Part shown: positions 1 through 6,893 of the stretch, one piece after another | Layout of the letters: each line of letters opens with the position of its first letter | Position numbering within the stretch: position 1 is the stretch's first letter | Virus record (IMG/VR): IMGVR_UViG_3300042906_000857 | Location: 108,158-172,157 of that record | Origin: a virus | Strand: one strand, 5' to 3' | Length of the DNA: 64,000 nt | The notes under the pieces: model-generated | Databases searched by the model: none | What the model saw: the letters and a program-made list of their open reading frames with translations, nothing else | What the model was told of the DNA's origin: nothing | Position numbers and translations under genes: made by a program

Positions 1-205
1 ACATTTCTTTGGTACGTTTCAATGAATAAAAGTTTACATACTTCCTACGGTCAAAGGTATCACCGAGTATTAATACGGTATCAATCTTCTCCTGTTCTAA
101 AATAGGAAAGAATGTTTCTTTATAAAACTTTTCATAAAAATCCAGGAAATGAATCGAATCATTCCTTGCGCCAAAATGTTGGTCGGTGATTATCGCAATT
201 TTCAT
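1..205 (-). CDS. 47: gp47-like recombination nuclease subunit (SbcD/Mre11 family), N-terminal part only
   Basis: This is the first 68 codons of a gene that runs off the left edge of the window. The translation starts MKIAIITDQHFGARNDS and later has LILGDTFDRRKYVN. The D-x-H and G-D-x-F-D-R motifs are the first two metal-binding motifs of the calcineurin-like phosphoesterase fold of Mre11/SbcD and T4 gp47. In T4, gp47 pairs with the gp46 ATPase to process DNA ends for recombination-dependent replication, so the partner is expected beyond the edge. The start ATG is 17 bases after the stop of the upstream cytidylyltransferase gene, in the same operon direction. No strong Shine-Dalgarno sequence is visible. 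Family assignment rests on the two motifs and the gp55/UvsW neighbourhood. The rest of the protein cannot be assessed. Confidence 0.9.
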   Translation of the reverse strand, partial: MKIAIITDQHFGARNDSIHFLDFYEKFYKETFFPILEQEKIDTVLILGDTFDRRKYVNFYSLKRTKEM

Positions 206-222
206 TTATAACAAATATTAAT

Positions 223-621
223 CTATCTTAATTCTAATACACGTTGTCGTAACTCAGTGGTACTAAAACTATGCTGCCTACTATTGAAATATACCGAAAT
301 TGGTAAATTAAAACCGGTAAATTGTTTGTCCCGGTATTCTTCTCCGATGATTCTAACATCAATTGGGTAAGAAGTCAATAGGTCCATCAACTCTTTTTCT
401 GTGGAATATGGTACAATTTCATCAACGTGCTTGCAGGCCTGTAATTGTATGAATCTTTCCAGAAGGGTTTGTACCGGTTTATTCTTCTCCGGTCGGTCAA
501 TGGTAGGATCCGATTGTAATCCTACGATGAGGTAATCACATTGACTCTTTGCTTCCTGTAACATCATTACGTGTCCTGCGTGGAACAAATCAAAACAAGA
601 ACAGGTAAATCCCACTCTCAT
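223..621 (-). CDS. cytidylyltransferase-like nucleotidyltransferase (TagD/GCT fold)
   Basis: The protein is a small (132 residue) member of the HxGH nucleotidyltransferase superfamily. It starts MRVGFTCSCFDLFHAGH, which matches the N-terminus of glycerol-3-phosphate cytidylyltransferases, with HAGH as the nucleotide-binding motif. A C-terminal S-T-T-E-L-R segment corresponds to the second nucleotide-binding motif (R-T-x-G-I-S-T-T in TagD), and IIGEEYRD lies between. The family transfers CMP or AMP to a phosphorylated small molecule; the substrate here is unknown. I chose the internal ATG at 621 because AGGTGG sits just upstream and the family begins there. An upstream ATG at 648 would add nine residues. 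It lies between gp55 and gp47 and overlaps neither. A role in modifying a sugar, lipid head group or nucleotide is inference only. Confidence 0.85.
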   Translation of the reverse strand: MRVGFTCSCFDLFHAGHVMMLQEAKSQCDYLIVGLQSDPTIDRPEKNKPVQTLLERFIQLQACKHVDEIVPYSTEKELMDLLTSYPIDVRIIGEEYRDKQFTGFNLPISVYFNSRQHSFSTTELRQRVLELR

Positions 622-651
622 ATCACCACCTAATTTATTCTTTCTCATAAT

Positions 652-1194
652 TTACTCCATGAATTTTTCTATACCTTTGGGTTTCTTGGCTGCATCCTTT
701 TCCGCTTTCTTGGCATTTCTGGCACTCTCATATGTTCCAATGAATTCGGCAATATTGTCGTACAGTTCGAATTGTTTTGAAGAACCATCTTCTGACTCCA
801 ACATCTCAAACTCATCCAGTACACCATACATCTCTGTGGCCTTATACTTGACGTACAGTTGTTTCTTTTCCTTTTGGATTCTACGTAAGAACGCATAGTA
901 GATTACCTGTGTAAAGTATGCAAATGGATTCTTAGATTTGGTAGGATCAAAGTTCTCAAAGTACATGAGACAGTTCTCAATGCCATCGGATACCATTTCA
1001 TCTCTATAGGTGTAGTTGATAAAGTTTGGTTTGTGGGAAAGACCTTCACCAATCTTCATAAAGCACTCACCAATGTAGTTTGGTATGTTGGGTTTAGTTT
1101 TGTTTTCCAATTTTGCCGCAGCGCATTGTTCCTTGTAATCTACCAAGGCCTTTAGGAAATCTTCGTTGTTAATGTAATGTTTAATTTTGCTCAT
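652..1194 (-). CDS. 55: gp55-like sigma factor for late transcription
   Basis: This 180-residue protein matches T4 gp55 (185 residues), the phage sigma factor that directs host RNA polymerase to TATAAATA late promoters. The central part, including FINYTYRDEMVSDGIENC, FDPTKSKNPFAYFTQV and the helix continuing into FLRRIQKEKKQ, corresponds to a sigma region-2-like core and -10 recognition helix. The C-terminus is lysine and alanine rich. Its expected targets are visible in this window as octamers before gp18, gp19, gp22, gp23 and other structural genes. It follows the 119-residue unknown gene after a 72-bp gap. The start has only a weak Shine-Dalgarno sequence. In T4 the protein works with gp33 and the gp45 clamp, which are not in this window. 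Confidence 0.93.
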   Translation of the reverse strand: MSKIKHYINNEDFLKALVDYKEQCAAAKLENKTKPNIPNYIGECFMKIGEGLSHKPNFINYTYRDEMVSDGIENCLMYFENFDPTKSKNPFAYFTQVIYYAFLRRIQKEKKQLYVKYKATEMYGVLDEFEMLESEDGSSKQFELYDNIAEFIGTYESARNAKKAEKDAAKKPKGIEKFME

Positions 1195-1216
1195 TCAAGT
1201 ATACCATAGAAAGTTG

Positions 1217-1245
1217 TTGACAAGGGGCTTGACATGTGATATAGT
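1217..1245 (+). promoter_or_regulatory. possible plus-strand sigma70 promoter in the gp55 leader gap
   Basis: TTGACA at 1217-1222, then 17 bases, then TATAGT at 1240-1245. The bases before the -10 are TGA, giving an extended -10 as well. A second TTGACA starts at 1229. The direction opposes every gene in the window, and no plus-strand gene follows, so any transcript would be antisense to the 119-residue gene and uvsW. Seen only as a sequence match in AT-rich DNA. Confidence 0.35.
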
Positions 1246-1266
1246 TCACGGTGTCCCCCAATGATG

Positions 1267-1626
1267 TTAATGTAATAAGGATTTAGTTAAGTCCTTCTCC
1301 TCAAAAGCTAGTAACACCTCATCTGTTAAAGCTACCTCTTTATCTTTAAGATTTTCTTCCTTCATTCTGCGGAGAGATTCCACATAATATTCCGCAAAAT
1401 CATCGTTTGGATCCATTGTGCAGAGTATATCTTCCTTGTTCACGTAAACAAAATTATCTTTCATTACCGCAACAGGCAACCAATACTGTAACATGAGGTT
1501 TACACCTCGGATTTCGAACAACATTGGATCTACAATTTTATATTGGTCATTTGTTGGTGATGATACAGAAGTGCAATCGCAGATTACATCCAAACCATCT
1601 TTGAATCTTACAATTTTAATTTCCAT
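1267..1626 (-). CDS. conserved hypothetical protein between UvsW and gp55
   Basis: A 119-residue protein with no function I can name. It begins MEIKIVRFKDGLDVICD, has a middle strand-rich part (MLQYWLPVAVMKDNFVYVN) and then the segment ILCTMDPNDDFAEYYVE, followed by a charged helix. Small beta-rich proteins of this pattern sit next to gp55 and UvsW in several marine T4-like phages, and the beta part recalls an Sm-like barrel; that resemblance is from memory and weak. The start lies 11 bases inside the end of uvsW and is preceded by AGGAT, so the two genes are translationally close. Its place between the helicase and the late sigma factor suggests nucleic-acid metabolism or transcription, which is inference. 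Confidence 0.75.
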   Translation of the reverse strand: MEIKIVRFKDGLDVICDCTSVSSPTNDQYKIVDPMLFEIRGVNLMLQYWLPVAVMKDNFVYVNKEDILCTMDPNDDFAEYYVESLRRMKEENLKDKEVALTDEVLLAFEEKDLTKSLLH

Positions 1627-3112
1627 TTTTTAATCCTATGTTGTAGATTTTAAAGGGGAACTTCTCCTCATTATATATCTTTACTCTTTCCACAAAATGT
1701 TGCAACGTAAAGTTCATATGTTTTTTGTGTCTGAGGTCATCTGCGATATCATAGAGTGTCGCCATTTTCTTTCCTGCCGATTGTCGTAAACCTCGTCCAA
1801 TAGATTGAAGATTGCGAACTCGTGATTTGGAAGGAGATGCGAATATGATATTATGCAAATTACGAATATTAATTCCAGTACTAAAGGTACCAAAACTAGC
1901 CACAACAATAGCGTCATTTTCTGTCTCCATAATTTTACGAATAGCTTCACGATCATCCGTATCTACTTTACCGTGAACAAAGAACACTTTACGTCCATTT
2001 GCTTTCTCTTTGATGATTTCAAACAGAATCTTTCCATGTTTTTCCACCATCTGAAATAATACCAATGTATTGGTGTTTAAACTAATTGCAAGATTTCGAA
2101 TGAATCTATTACGATTCTCATTCAGAATCAAGTATTCTATTTCTTCTTGGTACGTGCAACCTTTCATGCTCTCTGCAATCTCAGGTGAATGTTTCAATAC
2201 CAAACATTTAATCTCAAAAGGAGATAACTGATTAGTGTCAATCAGTTCTTTTGTAGTTGTGACCTTCTCTACTGCACCGAATAGACCTTCCAAAACCAAC
2301 TTGTGAGTCTTTGTTCCATCCAAAGTACCAGTAAGTCCAACTCTGTACTTAGTGTTTGTTGCTGAAGTTAGAATCGTAGTAAGAGATTGTGCTTTGAAAA
2401 GGTGAGCCTCATCACCAATGATGTATTCAAAATCTTGAAAATATTCTTTAGGTAACTGGTAAAGTGATTGCCAAGTTGAGATTATTAACTTCTTGTCCGA
2501 TACTTTATCTTTACCTTGATAGATTCTGTGTACGTTTTCCTCCACATCGAAACCATTGTGTGAAGAATAGTCTTGAAAATCGGAGTATAACTGTTCAACC
2601 AATGAGGTTGTCGGTACGATAATCAAGCCTTTAAGGTTCTGATACTGCAACAACTGTCTGAATATCAGATATATGATTAGGGACTTACCAGAAGCGGTAG
2701 GAGACAACAATAACGCTCTACGCCTTTGCATTGTATGTATGAACGCATTACGTTGGTGGTCACGTACTTTAATTGCGTTACCTTGAGAATGTAGATTCAA
2801 AGTATCAAAGAACTTCTCCGCATGGTAAACTGAGTACTCATCTTCCAGTTCTTCTAAGTCATACGTATATCCACGTTCAACGCAGAACTCCTTCAGATAC
2901 GGAATCAATCCAAGATATATTTGACTAGTCTGTAAATTGAATAGTCTTATCTTTCCATCCCACAATCTATTACGGAAGGCTGGAACAAATTGATAACCAG
3001 GTACAAAGAACGTAAAGTACTCTGAGATTTCCATAGTGATGTGTCTCTCGCCAACTATCTTGGCATAGACCTCATCTTTTTTTGTTATGGTTAAATCTTT
3101 ATTGTCCTGCAA
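1616..3112 (-). CDS. uvsW: UvsW-like ATP-dependent helicase
   Basis: This superfamily-2 helicase is close in length to T4 UvsW (503 residues) and has the same layout: an N-terminal substrate-binding domain (FFVPGYQFVPAFRNRLWDGK), Walker A SPTASGKS at about residues 137-144, the DEAH box at about 234-237, the GLTGTLDG motif, and the C-terminal QSIGRGLRQS arginine-finger motif. UvsW unwinds R-loops, stalled forks and D-loops, which shuts off origin replication and supports recombination-dependent replication. I place the start at the TTG at 3112, which has GGGAGA eight bases upstream and begins close to the T4 N-terminus. A GTG at 3139 would add nine residues but lacks a Shine-Dalgarno sequence. 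Either start overlaps the end of uvsY, so the pair is probably co-translated. Confidence 0.94.
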   Translation of the reverse strand: MQDNKDLTITKKDEVYAKIVGERHITMEISEYFTFFVPGYQFVPAFRNRLWDGKIRLFNLQTSQIYLGLIPYLKEFCVERGYTYDLEELEDEYSVYHAEKFFDTLNLHSQGNAIKVRDHQRNAFIHTMQRRRALLLSPTASGKSLIIYLIFRQLLQYQNLKGLIIVPTTSLVEQLYSDFQDYSSHNGFDVEENVHRIYQGKDKVSDKKLIISTWQSLYQLPKEYFQDFEYIIGDEAHLFKAQSLTTILTSATNTKYRVGLTGTLDGTKTHKLVLEGLFGAVEKVTTTKELIDTNQLSPFEIKCLVLKHSPEIAESMKGCTYQEEIEYLILNENRNRFIRNLAISLNTNTLVLFQMVEKHGKILFEIIKEKANGRKVFFVHGKVDTDDREAIRKIMETENDAIVVASFGTFSTGINIRNLHNIIFASPSKSRVRNLQSIGRGLRQSAGKKMATLYDIADDLRHKKHMNFTLQHFVERVKIYNEEKFPFKIYNIGLKNGN

Positions 3113-3533
3113 CGAATTTCTCCCATGATATAAAGTCACGCAATTGCCATGTGCGTTGTTTCAATTCATTCATAATAGATTCAATTACAGATACGACTTC
3201 CTCATGGTATACTTTTTTCTCAAGTAACTTGATGAGGTCTTTGTCTGCTTCGAGATATGTGGTTATGTCAGACTTGAGTGCAAACTGAAATGGTTCCCAA
3301 CCATATTCAGATAGTTCTTCCTGAGACATTTTACCAGTGAAGTACTCCCATTTGACCTTACGCATACGCAAGTAATCAAAGTGAGCCTTCTTAGAGGCAA
3401 TACGGTGTTTAGTAAGTATACTTACGTATTTACTATGATACTTGGGAATCTTTAAGAGCTCTTTGCTAGGCTCTGTACGATCTATGTCCGCATCTGATTC
3501 CCACATTTTTAATATCTGTTCAAGTGTTTCCAT
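3099..3533 (-). CDS. uvsY: UvsY-like recombination mediator
   Basis: This 144-residue, charged, mostly helical protein matches T4 UvsY (137 residues) in size and in the pattern of lysine-rich helices. It shares the features Y-x-S-K-Y, K-x-R-x-A-x-K-x-A-x-F-D-Y, TYLEADKDLIKL (T4 has VLSADKDVLKV) and a C-terminal segment ending FVAGQ (T4 ends FEAGK). UvsY loads the UvsX recombinase on gp32-coated single-stranded DNA. It is encoded directly before uvsW, as in T4. A consensus sigma70 promoter lies 35 to 63 bases upstream, overlapping the end of the preceding tail-tube-like gene, so this recombination block can probably be transcribed without the late sigma factor. Confidence 0.92.
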   Translation of the reverse strand: METLEQILKMWESDADIDRTEPSKELLKIPKYHSKYVSILTKHRIASKKAHFDYLRMRKVKWEYFTGKMSQEELSEYGWEPFQFALKSDITTYLEADKDLIKLLEKKVYHEEVVSVIESIMNELKQRTWQLRDFISWEKFVAGQ

Positions 3534-3567
3534 TTATGTTTAATAATATAGTCAAATTAATATGTCC

Positions 3568-3596
3568 ATTATATCATAAAAATATTATGCTGTCAA
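3568..3596 (-). promoter_or_regulatory. perfect-consensus sigma70 promoter upstream of uvsY
   Basis: On the minus strand TTGACA (3596-3591) is followed by exactly 17 bases and then TATAAT (3573-3568). TGA precedes the -10, making it an extended -10 as well. Transcription would start near 3561, about 28 bases before the uvsY ATG. All twelve core bases match the bacterial consensus. It overlaps the 3' end of the tail-tube-like gene, and would let the host polymerase express uvsY, uvsW, the unknown gene and gp55 early. Confidence 0.85.
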
Positions 3597-4097
3597 GTAT
3601 TTGTATGATTGATACCTAAATGTGGCTCTTGCGGTGATAAGGTTGTCCGCAGATTGGGTAGTGTCAAACTGAATATCTCCGATGGTCAAAGGAAATACAT
3701 TTAGATATTGTATTCTTATAATAGGATTATTCAGTCCACTTAATATGGTCAGTGTGGCGTCAGAAAAGTGTTTGATAGATTGCAACTCTCTACTACCGTC
3801 TCTGGATTCAAATCCATCTGGATCAGCCATAGACAAGAACCAATTATATAAGTTCTTCCATGATTGCAATTCTTCATCAATTAGAAATTCTATTTCCAGT
3901 GGAGAATAGGTTAACTTGGTACCTGGAGAATACATGTCCAAAAATGGCGTAGCCCTATTAACTTCACCTAGAGAAACTCCAGGTAAATTAACCGATTGAC
4001 AAAAATATTGTACAGTTTGAATTCTATTAAACGTCAACAAGAATTTTGTTGGTTGTAGTAAATTAGTATTCTGAGGACTTCTAGTAATTGCAGTCAT
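3585..4097 (-). CDS. tail-tube-fold protein (second gp19-family member)
   Basis: A 170-residue protein of the T4 gp19 tail-tube family. Shared family features are an early F-x-L-x-F strand, the CQSVNLPGVSLGEV segment (LPG followed by an IG/LGEV turn), IDEELQSWKNLYNWF, which corresponds to the N-D-E-D-F..N-W segment of the main tube protein, and a C-terminal beta strand with F-R-Y-Q-S-Y. It differs clearly from the main tube protein encoded after gp18. Baseplate tube-initiator proteins such as T4 gp48 and gp54 contain related folds, so it may form a special ring at one end of the tube rather than the tube itself; the exact role is inferred. It has its own late-promoter-like octamer and sits just after the gp23 terminator. 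Confidence 0.75.
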   Translation of the reverse strand: MTAITRSPQNTNLLQPTKFLLTFNRIQTVQYFCQSVNLPGVSLGEVNRATPFLDMYSPGTKLTYSPLEIEFLIDEELQSWKNLYNWFLSMADPDGFESRDGSRELQSIKHFSDATLTILSGLNNPIIRIQYLNVFPLTIGDIQFDTTQSADNLITARATFRYQSYKYLTA

Positions 4098-4114
4098 TTT
4101 ATCTCCTATATTAC

Positions 4115-4122
4115 TATTTATG
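4115..4122 (-). promoter_or_regulatory. late-promoter-like octamer CATAAATA
   Basis: CATAAATA on the minus strand matches the T4 late octamer TATAAATA at seven of eight positions and lies 18 bases before the ATG of the tail-tube-like gene, just past the gp23 terminator. A spaced AGGAGA precedes the start codon. It would restart late transcription after gp23. Confidence 0.55.
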
Positions 4123-4130
4123 AGCCAAAA

Positions 4131-4156
4131 AAAAGGACCACCGAAGTGGTCCTTTT
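4131..4156 (-). terminator. gp23 rho-independent terminator
   Basis: A perfect 11-bp stem (4131-4141 with 4146-4156) closes a four-base loop that reads TTCG on the minus strand. The T tract on that strand (As at 4127-4134 on plus) follows directly. It lies 38 bases after the gp23 stop codon. The stem ends in a run of A/T pairs on both sides, so it could also work in the plus direction. Confidence 0.9.
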
Positions 4157-4162
4157 AAAACT

Positions 4163-4187
4163 GTCACTCTTAACGGTGACTTTTTTT
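4163..4187 (+). terminator. second hairpin with plus-strand T tract
   Basis: GTCAC at 4163-4167 pairs with GTGAC at 4176-4180 around an eight-base loop, followed by seven T residues (4181-4187) in the plus direction. The stem is short (5 bp). It backs onto the gp23 terminator, so the pair may act as a bidirectional barrier or protect the 3' end of the abundant gp23 message. Confidence 0.5.
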
Positions 4188-4193
4188 CAACGA

Positions 4194-5543
4194 TTACATC
4201 AAGTTTTTAACTTGGAAAATACGGTAGTAAACATTACTACGAGCATTCAATGCACCGTTACCAGTTGTCAAACCAGTTGCGAATGGGTTTGCAACCATGC
4301 CGTAACGAGTTTTGAAACCGATTTTAGGTTGGAATGTATATTGGTCAACCGCACGAACCATTTGTAGAGGAACGTATGGGCAATAGAACAAACCAGCATC
4401 ATAAGGAGAAGAACCCTTATAACCAACTGTTACCAATTCTTGGTTGGATGTGTATCCACCAAAGTATGGGTCGATGTACACTTTGATACGACCGTGTAAC
4501 ATACCTGCGAAGGTGTTACCAGTGTCATCAACTTGCAAGTCAGCAGACAAAGCAGGAGTGTATTGTAACACACCAGCCATCGCCATTGCGGAAGCAACGT
4601 CAGATGATACAATCATCACGTTACCTTTACCACGACGAGTTTGTTTAGCAATAACGTTAGCATCACGTTCGATTTGGAAAATCAAACCTTTGAAACGTTC
4701 AACTGACCAACGACCGTTAGAGTCTGTATCCAAGTCGAAAGAACCAGCAGTTGTAGTACCATACTGAGCACCGGCAACAGCGCAAGTATAGATAGTACGG
4801 ATAACTTCACGGTTAATTTCAGCCAAGATTTCTGTAGACAGAATGTTTGACAATTCTGTTTCAGCATCTAGACCATGGATTGCTTTCAAGTCTTGAGCGA
4901 GTTCAAGTGAGTACTCAGCTTTCAACGCACGGGATTGAGCAGTAACAGTAACCTTCTCGATAGAGAAAGCCATTTGACTGAACATACCTGTATCAGTATC
5001 AGCACCCAAACCTTCAGCACGACTTGTTGGCATGCCGATACCAGTTGTGTAACTGTTAGCAACCAAATCACCACCAGCATTTGTTACAATGTCAGTTGCG
5101 TTGTTACCACGGAAACCGTATGGATTTGCAGCAGAACCAGCACCAGAGAACAATGTGTTTGCTTCATTGAAGAAAGCTTCATTGCTGTTTGATGGACCAC
5201 CAGATTGTGTGTTGTAACGAGCACGCATCGCAAAGATCAAGCCTGTTGGGCCTGTCATTGGTTGAACGCCAGCAACATCATAAGCAATTAGGTTAGGCAA
5301 CGCACGGCGAACCAAACTAATCAAGATTGGGTCGTAGTTAGAAATGCCAGCACCTGTTGCATTACCAGGAGTTGCAGAGTAAGTAGTCTCGTTCAATGCT
5401 TGTGCATCGGTAGACATAGCTTGTTGTTGGTTTTCCAAAACCAAAGCTGTAACAGCCTTTTTGTATGGATCTTTAATCGCTTCTAATTCTGGGTGTTCCA
5501 GAACTGGTTGCCATTTTTTTTGTAGTTCTTCGGTTAGAAACAT
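4194..5543 (-). CDS. 23: major capsid protein gp23
   Basis: This 449-residue protein is the HK97-fold major capsid protein of T4-like phages. Recognisable segments are ISNYDPILISLVRRALPNL, the GVQPMTGPTGLIFAMRARY stretch that is near universal in T4-like gp23, and the C-terminal region with FFGGY-type and TRYGMVANPF sequences. It is shorter than T4 gp23 (521) but typical for marine relatives. Residues 50-52 (L-N-E) fit the prohead protease consensus I/L-x-E, so mature protein probably starts at T53; that cleavage site is inferred. It is encoded after gp21 and gp22, as in T4, with a late-promoter-like octamer about 40 bases upstream, a clear AAGGAG ribosome site, and a strong terminator directly after. 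Confidence 0.97.
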   Translation of the reverse strand: MFLTEELQKKWQPVLEHPELEAIKDPYKKAVTALVLENQQQAMSTDAQALNETTYSATPGNATGAGISNYDPILISLVRRALPNLIAYDVAGVQPMTGPTGLIFAMRARYNTQSGGPSNSNEAFFNEANTLFSGAGSAANPYGFRGNNATDIVTNAGGDLVANSYTTGIGMPTSRAEGLGADTDTGMFSQMAFSIEKVTVTAQSRALKAEYSLELAQDLKAIHGLDAETELSNILSTEILAEINREVIRTIYTCAVAGAQYGTTTAGSFDLDTDSNGRWSVERFKGLIFQIERDANVIAKQTRRGKGNVMIVSSDVASAMAMAGVLQYTPALSADLQVDDTGNTFAGMLHGRIKVYIDPYFGGYTSNQELVTVGYKGSSPYDAGLFYCPYVPLQMVRAVDQYTFQPKIGFKTRYGMVANPFATGLTTGNGALNARSNVYYRIFQVKNLM

Positions 5544-5581
5544 TAGTTTTCTCCTTGTTAGTTTCTGTTAGTGGTAAAGTT

Positions 5582-5589
5582 TATTTATT
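5582..5589 (-). promoter_or_regulatory. late-promoter-like octamer AATAAATA before gp23
   Basis: AATAAATA on the minus strand (seven of eight to TATAAATA) overlaps the gp22 stop codon and lies 38 bases before the gp23 ATG. AAGGAG lies between it and the start codon. Confidence 0.6.
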
Positions 5590-6856
5590 TAGCCACTGTT
5601 TTAGATATTGCGGATGCGTATTGTGCCATTGCTGGGTCACCTGAAACAGAAGTTTTAGGTTCATCTTCAATTAACACTTCTTCATTTAGAGCAGAACTGT
5701 TTCCAGACTTAACTTTGTTTTGAAAGTATGAATCTACCAAAGTTTCTAGTTTATGTCCAAATTCTTCCTCAGTAGTAAACTCAACGCTCTCTGCGAGTGT
5801 TTTCAATTTTTCTACTTGGGTCTGCGTCAGGCCTTCACATACTGCATGTATAGCCTCTGTCTTTTTGTGTTCGTTAAGTTCTCTTTTCATTGCAACAGAA
5901 GATTTGATTTGTTCGTTGATTGAAGATTCTAATTGTTCAACCTTAGTTGTCAATTCTTCAACAACATCAACTTTTTCTTCTGGAATGTCGATATAGTGTT
6001 CTGTGAATAGGTCACGCATACCACGGATGAAATCTTCAACGATTTCGGAACGTAGACCAGATTCGATAGCCAATTGATTTTCTTTAAAGAATTCTTCAGC
6101 CATATAGTCGATGTACTCATCTAACTTGGTAGCCAAATCTTCTTTAACTGTTTCAACAGCAGATTCAAATTCTTCAAACAGAGCTTCTTCAACTTCTTCC
6201 ACAATAGATTGTGAACGAGCAATAACTGCTGCTTCGAAAATTGTAGTTGCTTTCTCTTTGAATTCTTCGGAAAGACTTTCACCAGAAAGAAGTGCGCCAA
6301 CGTCTTGGTCCATTTGTTCTTTCATTTTTTGTTTCTTCATCATCTTCTTAATCATGGCCGCATCTTGTGCTGAATCTTCATGACCTTTTTCTTCTTTTTC
6401 TTCAGCAACTACTGTCTCATCATTTTCTACTTCTTCTGGAACAGCATGGAAAGTAGCGCCTGGATTAGACTTCATAGTTTGTGTAGCAAGTTTTGCCTTG
6501 ATACGGTCACGAATTGCTGAGTAGTCAGTCGCAGCAGCTTGTTGAACTGCGTGTTCTGAACCTTCTGAGTCAGCAGGTCCGCTTAGTTTGGAACCTGGTT
6601 GCGAACCTACTGGAGGTGTTGCACCTGGAGGTGTTGCGCTTGGTGTACCTTTGGTGTAGTCTGGTTTGCCATCGGCAAGTTTGTCTACAACGTCAGCAAC
6701 TTGTCCAACATCTTTGGTGCCATAAGCAACCGCAGCGGATAGTTTTGATGCACCGTCTTTGCCACCACGTTTTGATGAAAGGTTAGCTTCAAAGTTTTCT
6801 TTAGCACCTTCTGTCAAAATGTTTTTAGCGGCGTCTGTCAGATTAAATTTTCCCAT
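5585..6856 (-). CDS. 22: gp22-like prohead core scaffold
   Basis: A 423-residue, strongly charged protein dominated by glutamate- and lysine-rich helices with coiled-coil character, flanked by gp21 and gp23 as in T4. T4 gp22 (269 residues) fills the prohead core and is cut to small peptides by gp21. This version is longer: residues 1-130 hold a low-complexity proline/glycine/alanine linker (ATPPGATPPVG), and an acidic stretch is followed by the helical part. The L/I-x-E triplets scattered through it are potential protease sites. A perfect TATAAATA octamer and AAGGAG precede the gene. Assignment rests on position, composition and the MGKFNLTDAAKNILTEGAK start common in marine relatives, rather than on catalytic motifs. 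Confidence 0.88.
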   Translation of the reverse strand: MGKFNLTDAAKNILTEGAKENFEANLSSKRGGKDGASKLSAAVAYGTKDVGQVADVVDKLADGKPDYTKGTPSATPPGATPPVGSQPGSKLSGPADSEGSEHAVQQAAATDYSAIRDRIKAKLATQTMKSNPGATFHAVPEEVENDETVVAEEKEEKGHEDSAQDAAMIKKMMKKQKMKEQMDQDVGALLSGESLSEEFKEKATTIFEAAVIARSQSIVEEVEEALFEEFESAVETVKEDLATKLDEYIDYMAEEFFKENQLAIESGLRSEIVEDFIRGMRDLFTEHYIDIPEEKVDVVEELTTKVEQLESSINEQIKSSVAMKRELNEHKKTEAIHAVCEGLTQTQVEKLKTLAESVEFTTEEEFGHKLETLVDSYFQNKVKSGNSSALNEEVLIEDEPKTSVSGDPAMAQYASAISKTVAK

Positions 6857-6884
6857 TTTGAGAATCTCCTTGATTTATATTGGA

Positions 6885-6892
6885 TATTTATA
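6885..6892 (-). promoter_or_regulatory. perfect late promoter TATAAATA before gp22
   Basis: An exact match to the T4 late octamer on the minus strand, 28 bases before the gp22 ATG and overlapping the end of gp21 by a single intergenic gap. AAGGAG follows before the start codon. Confidence 0.85.
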
Positions 6893-6893
6893 A

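Noticed and set aside
1195-1266. A tRNA or small RNA gene in the 72-bp gap before gp55
   Set aside because: No cloverleaf and no T tract or terminator follow; only the possible promoter is reported.
1246-1275. Small plus-strand ORF after the possible antisense promoter
   Set aside because: The first ATGs lead to a stop within four codons.
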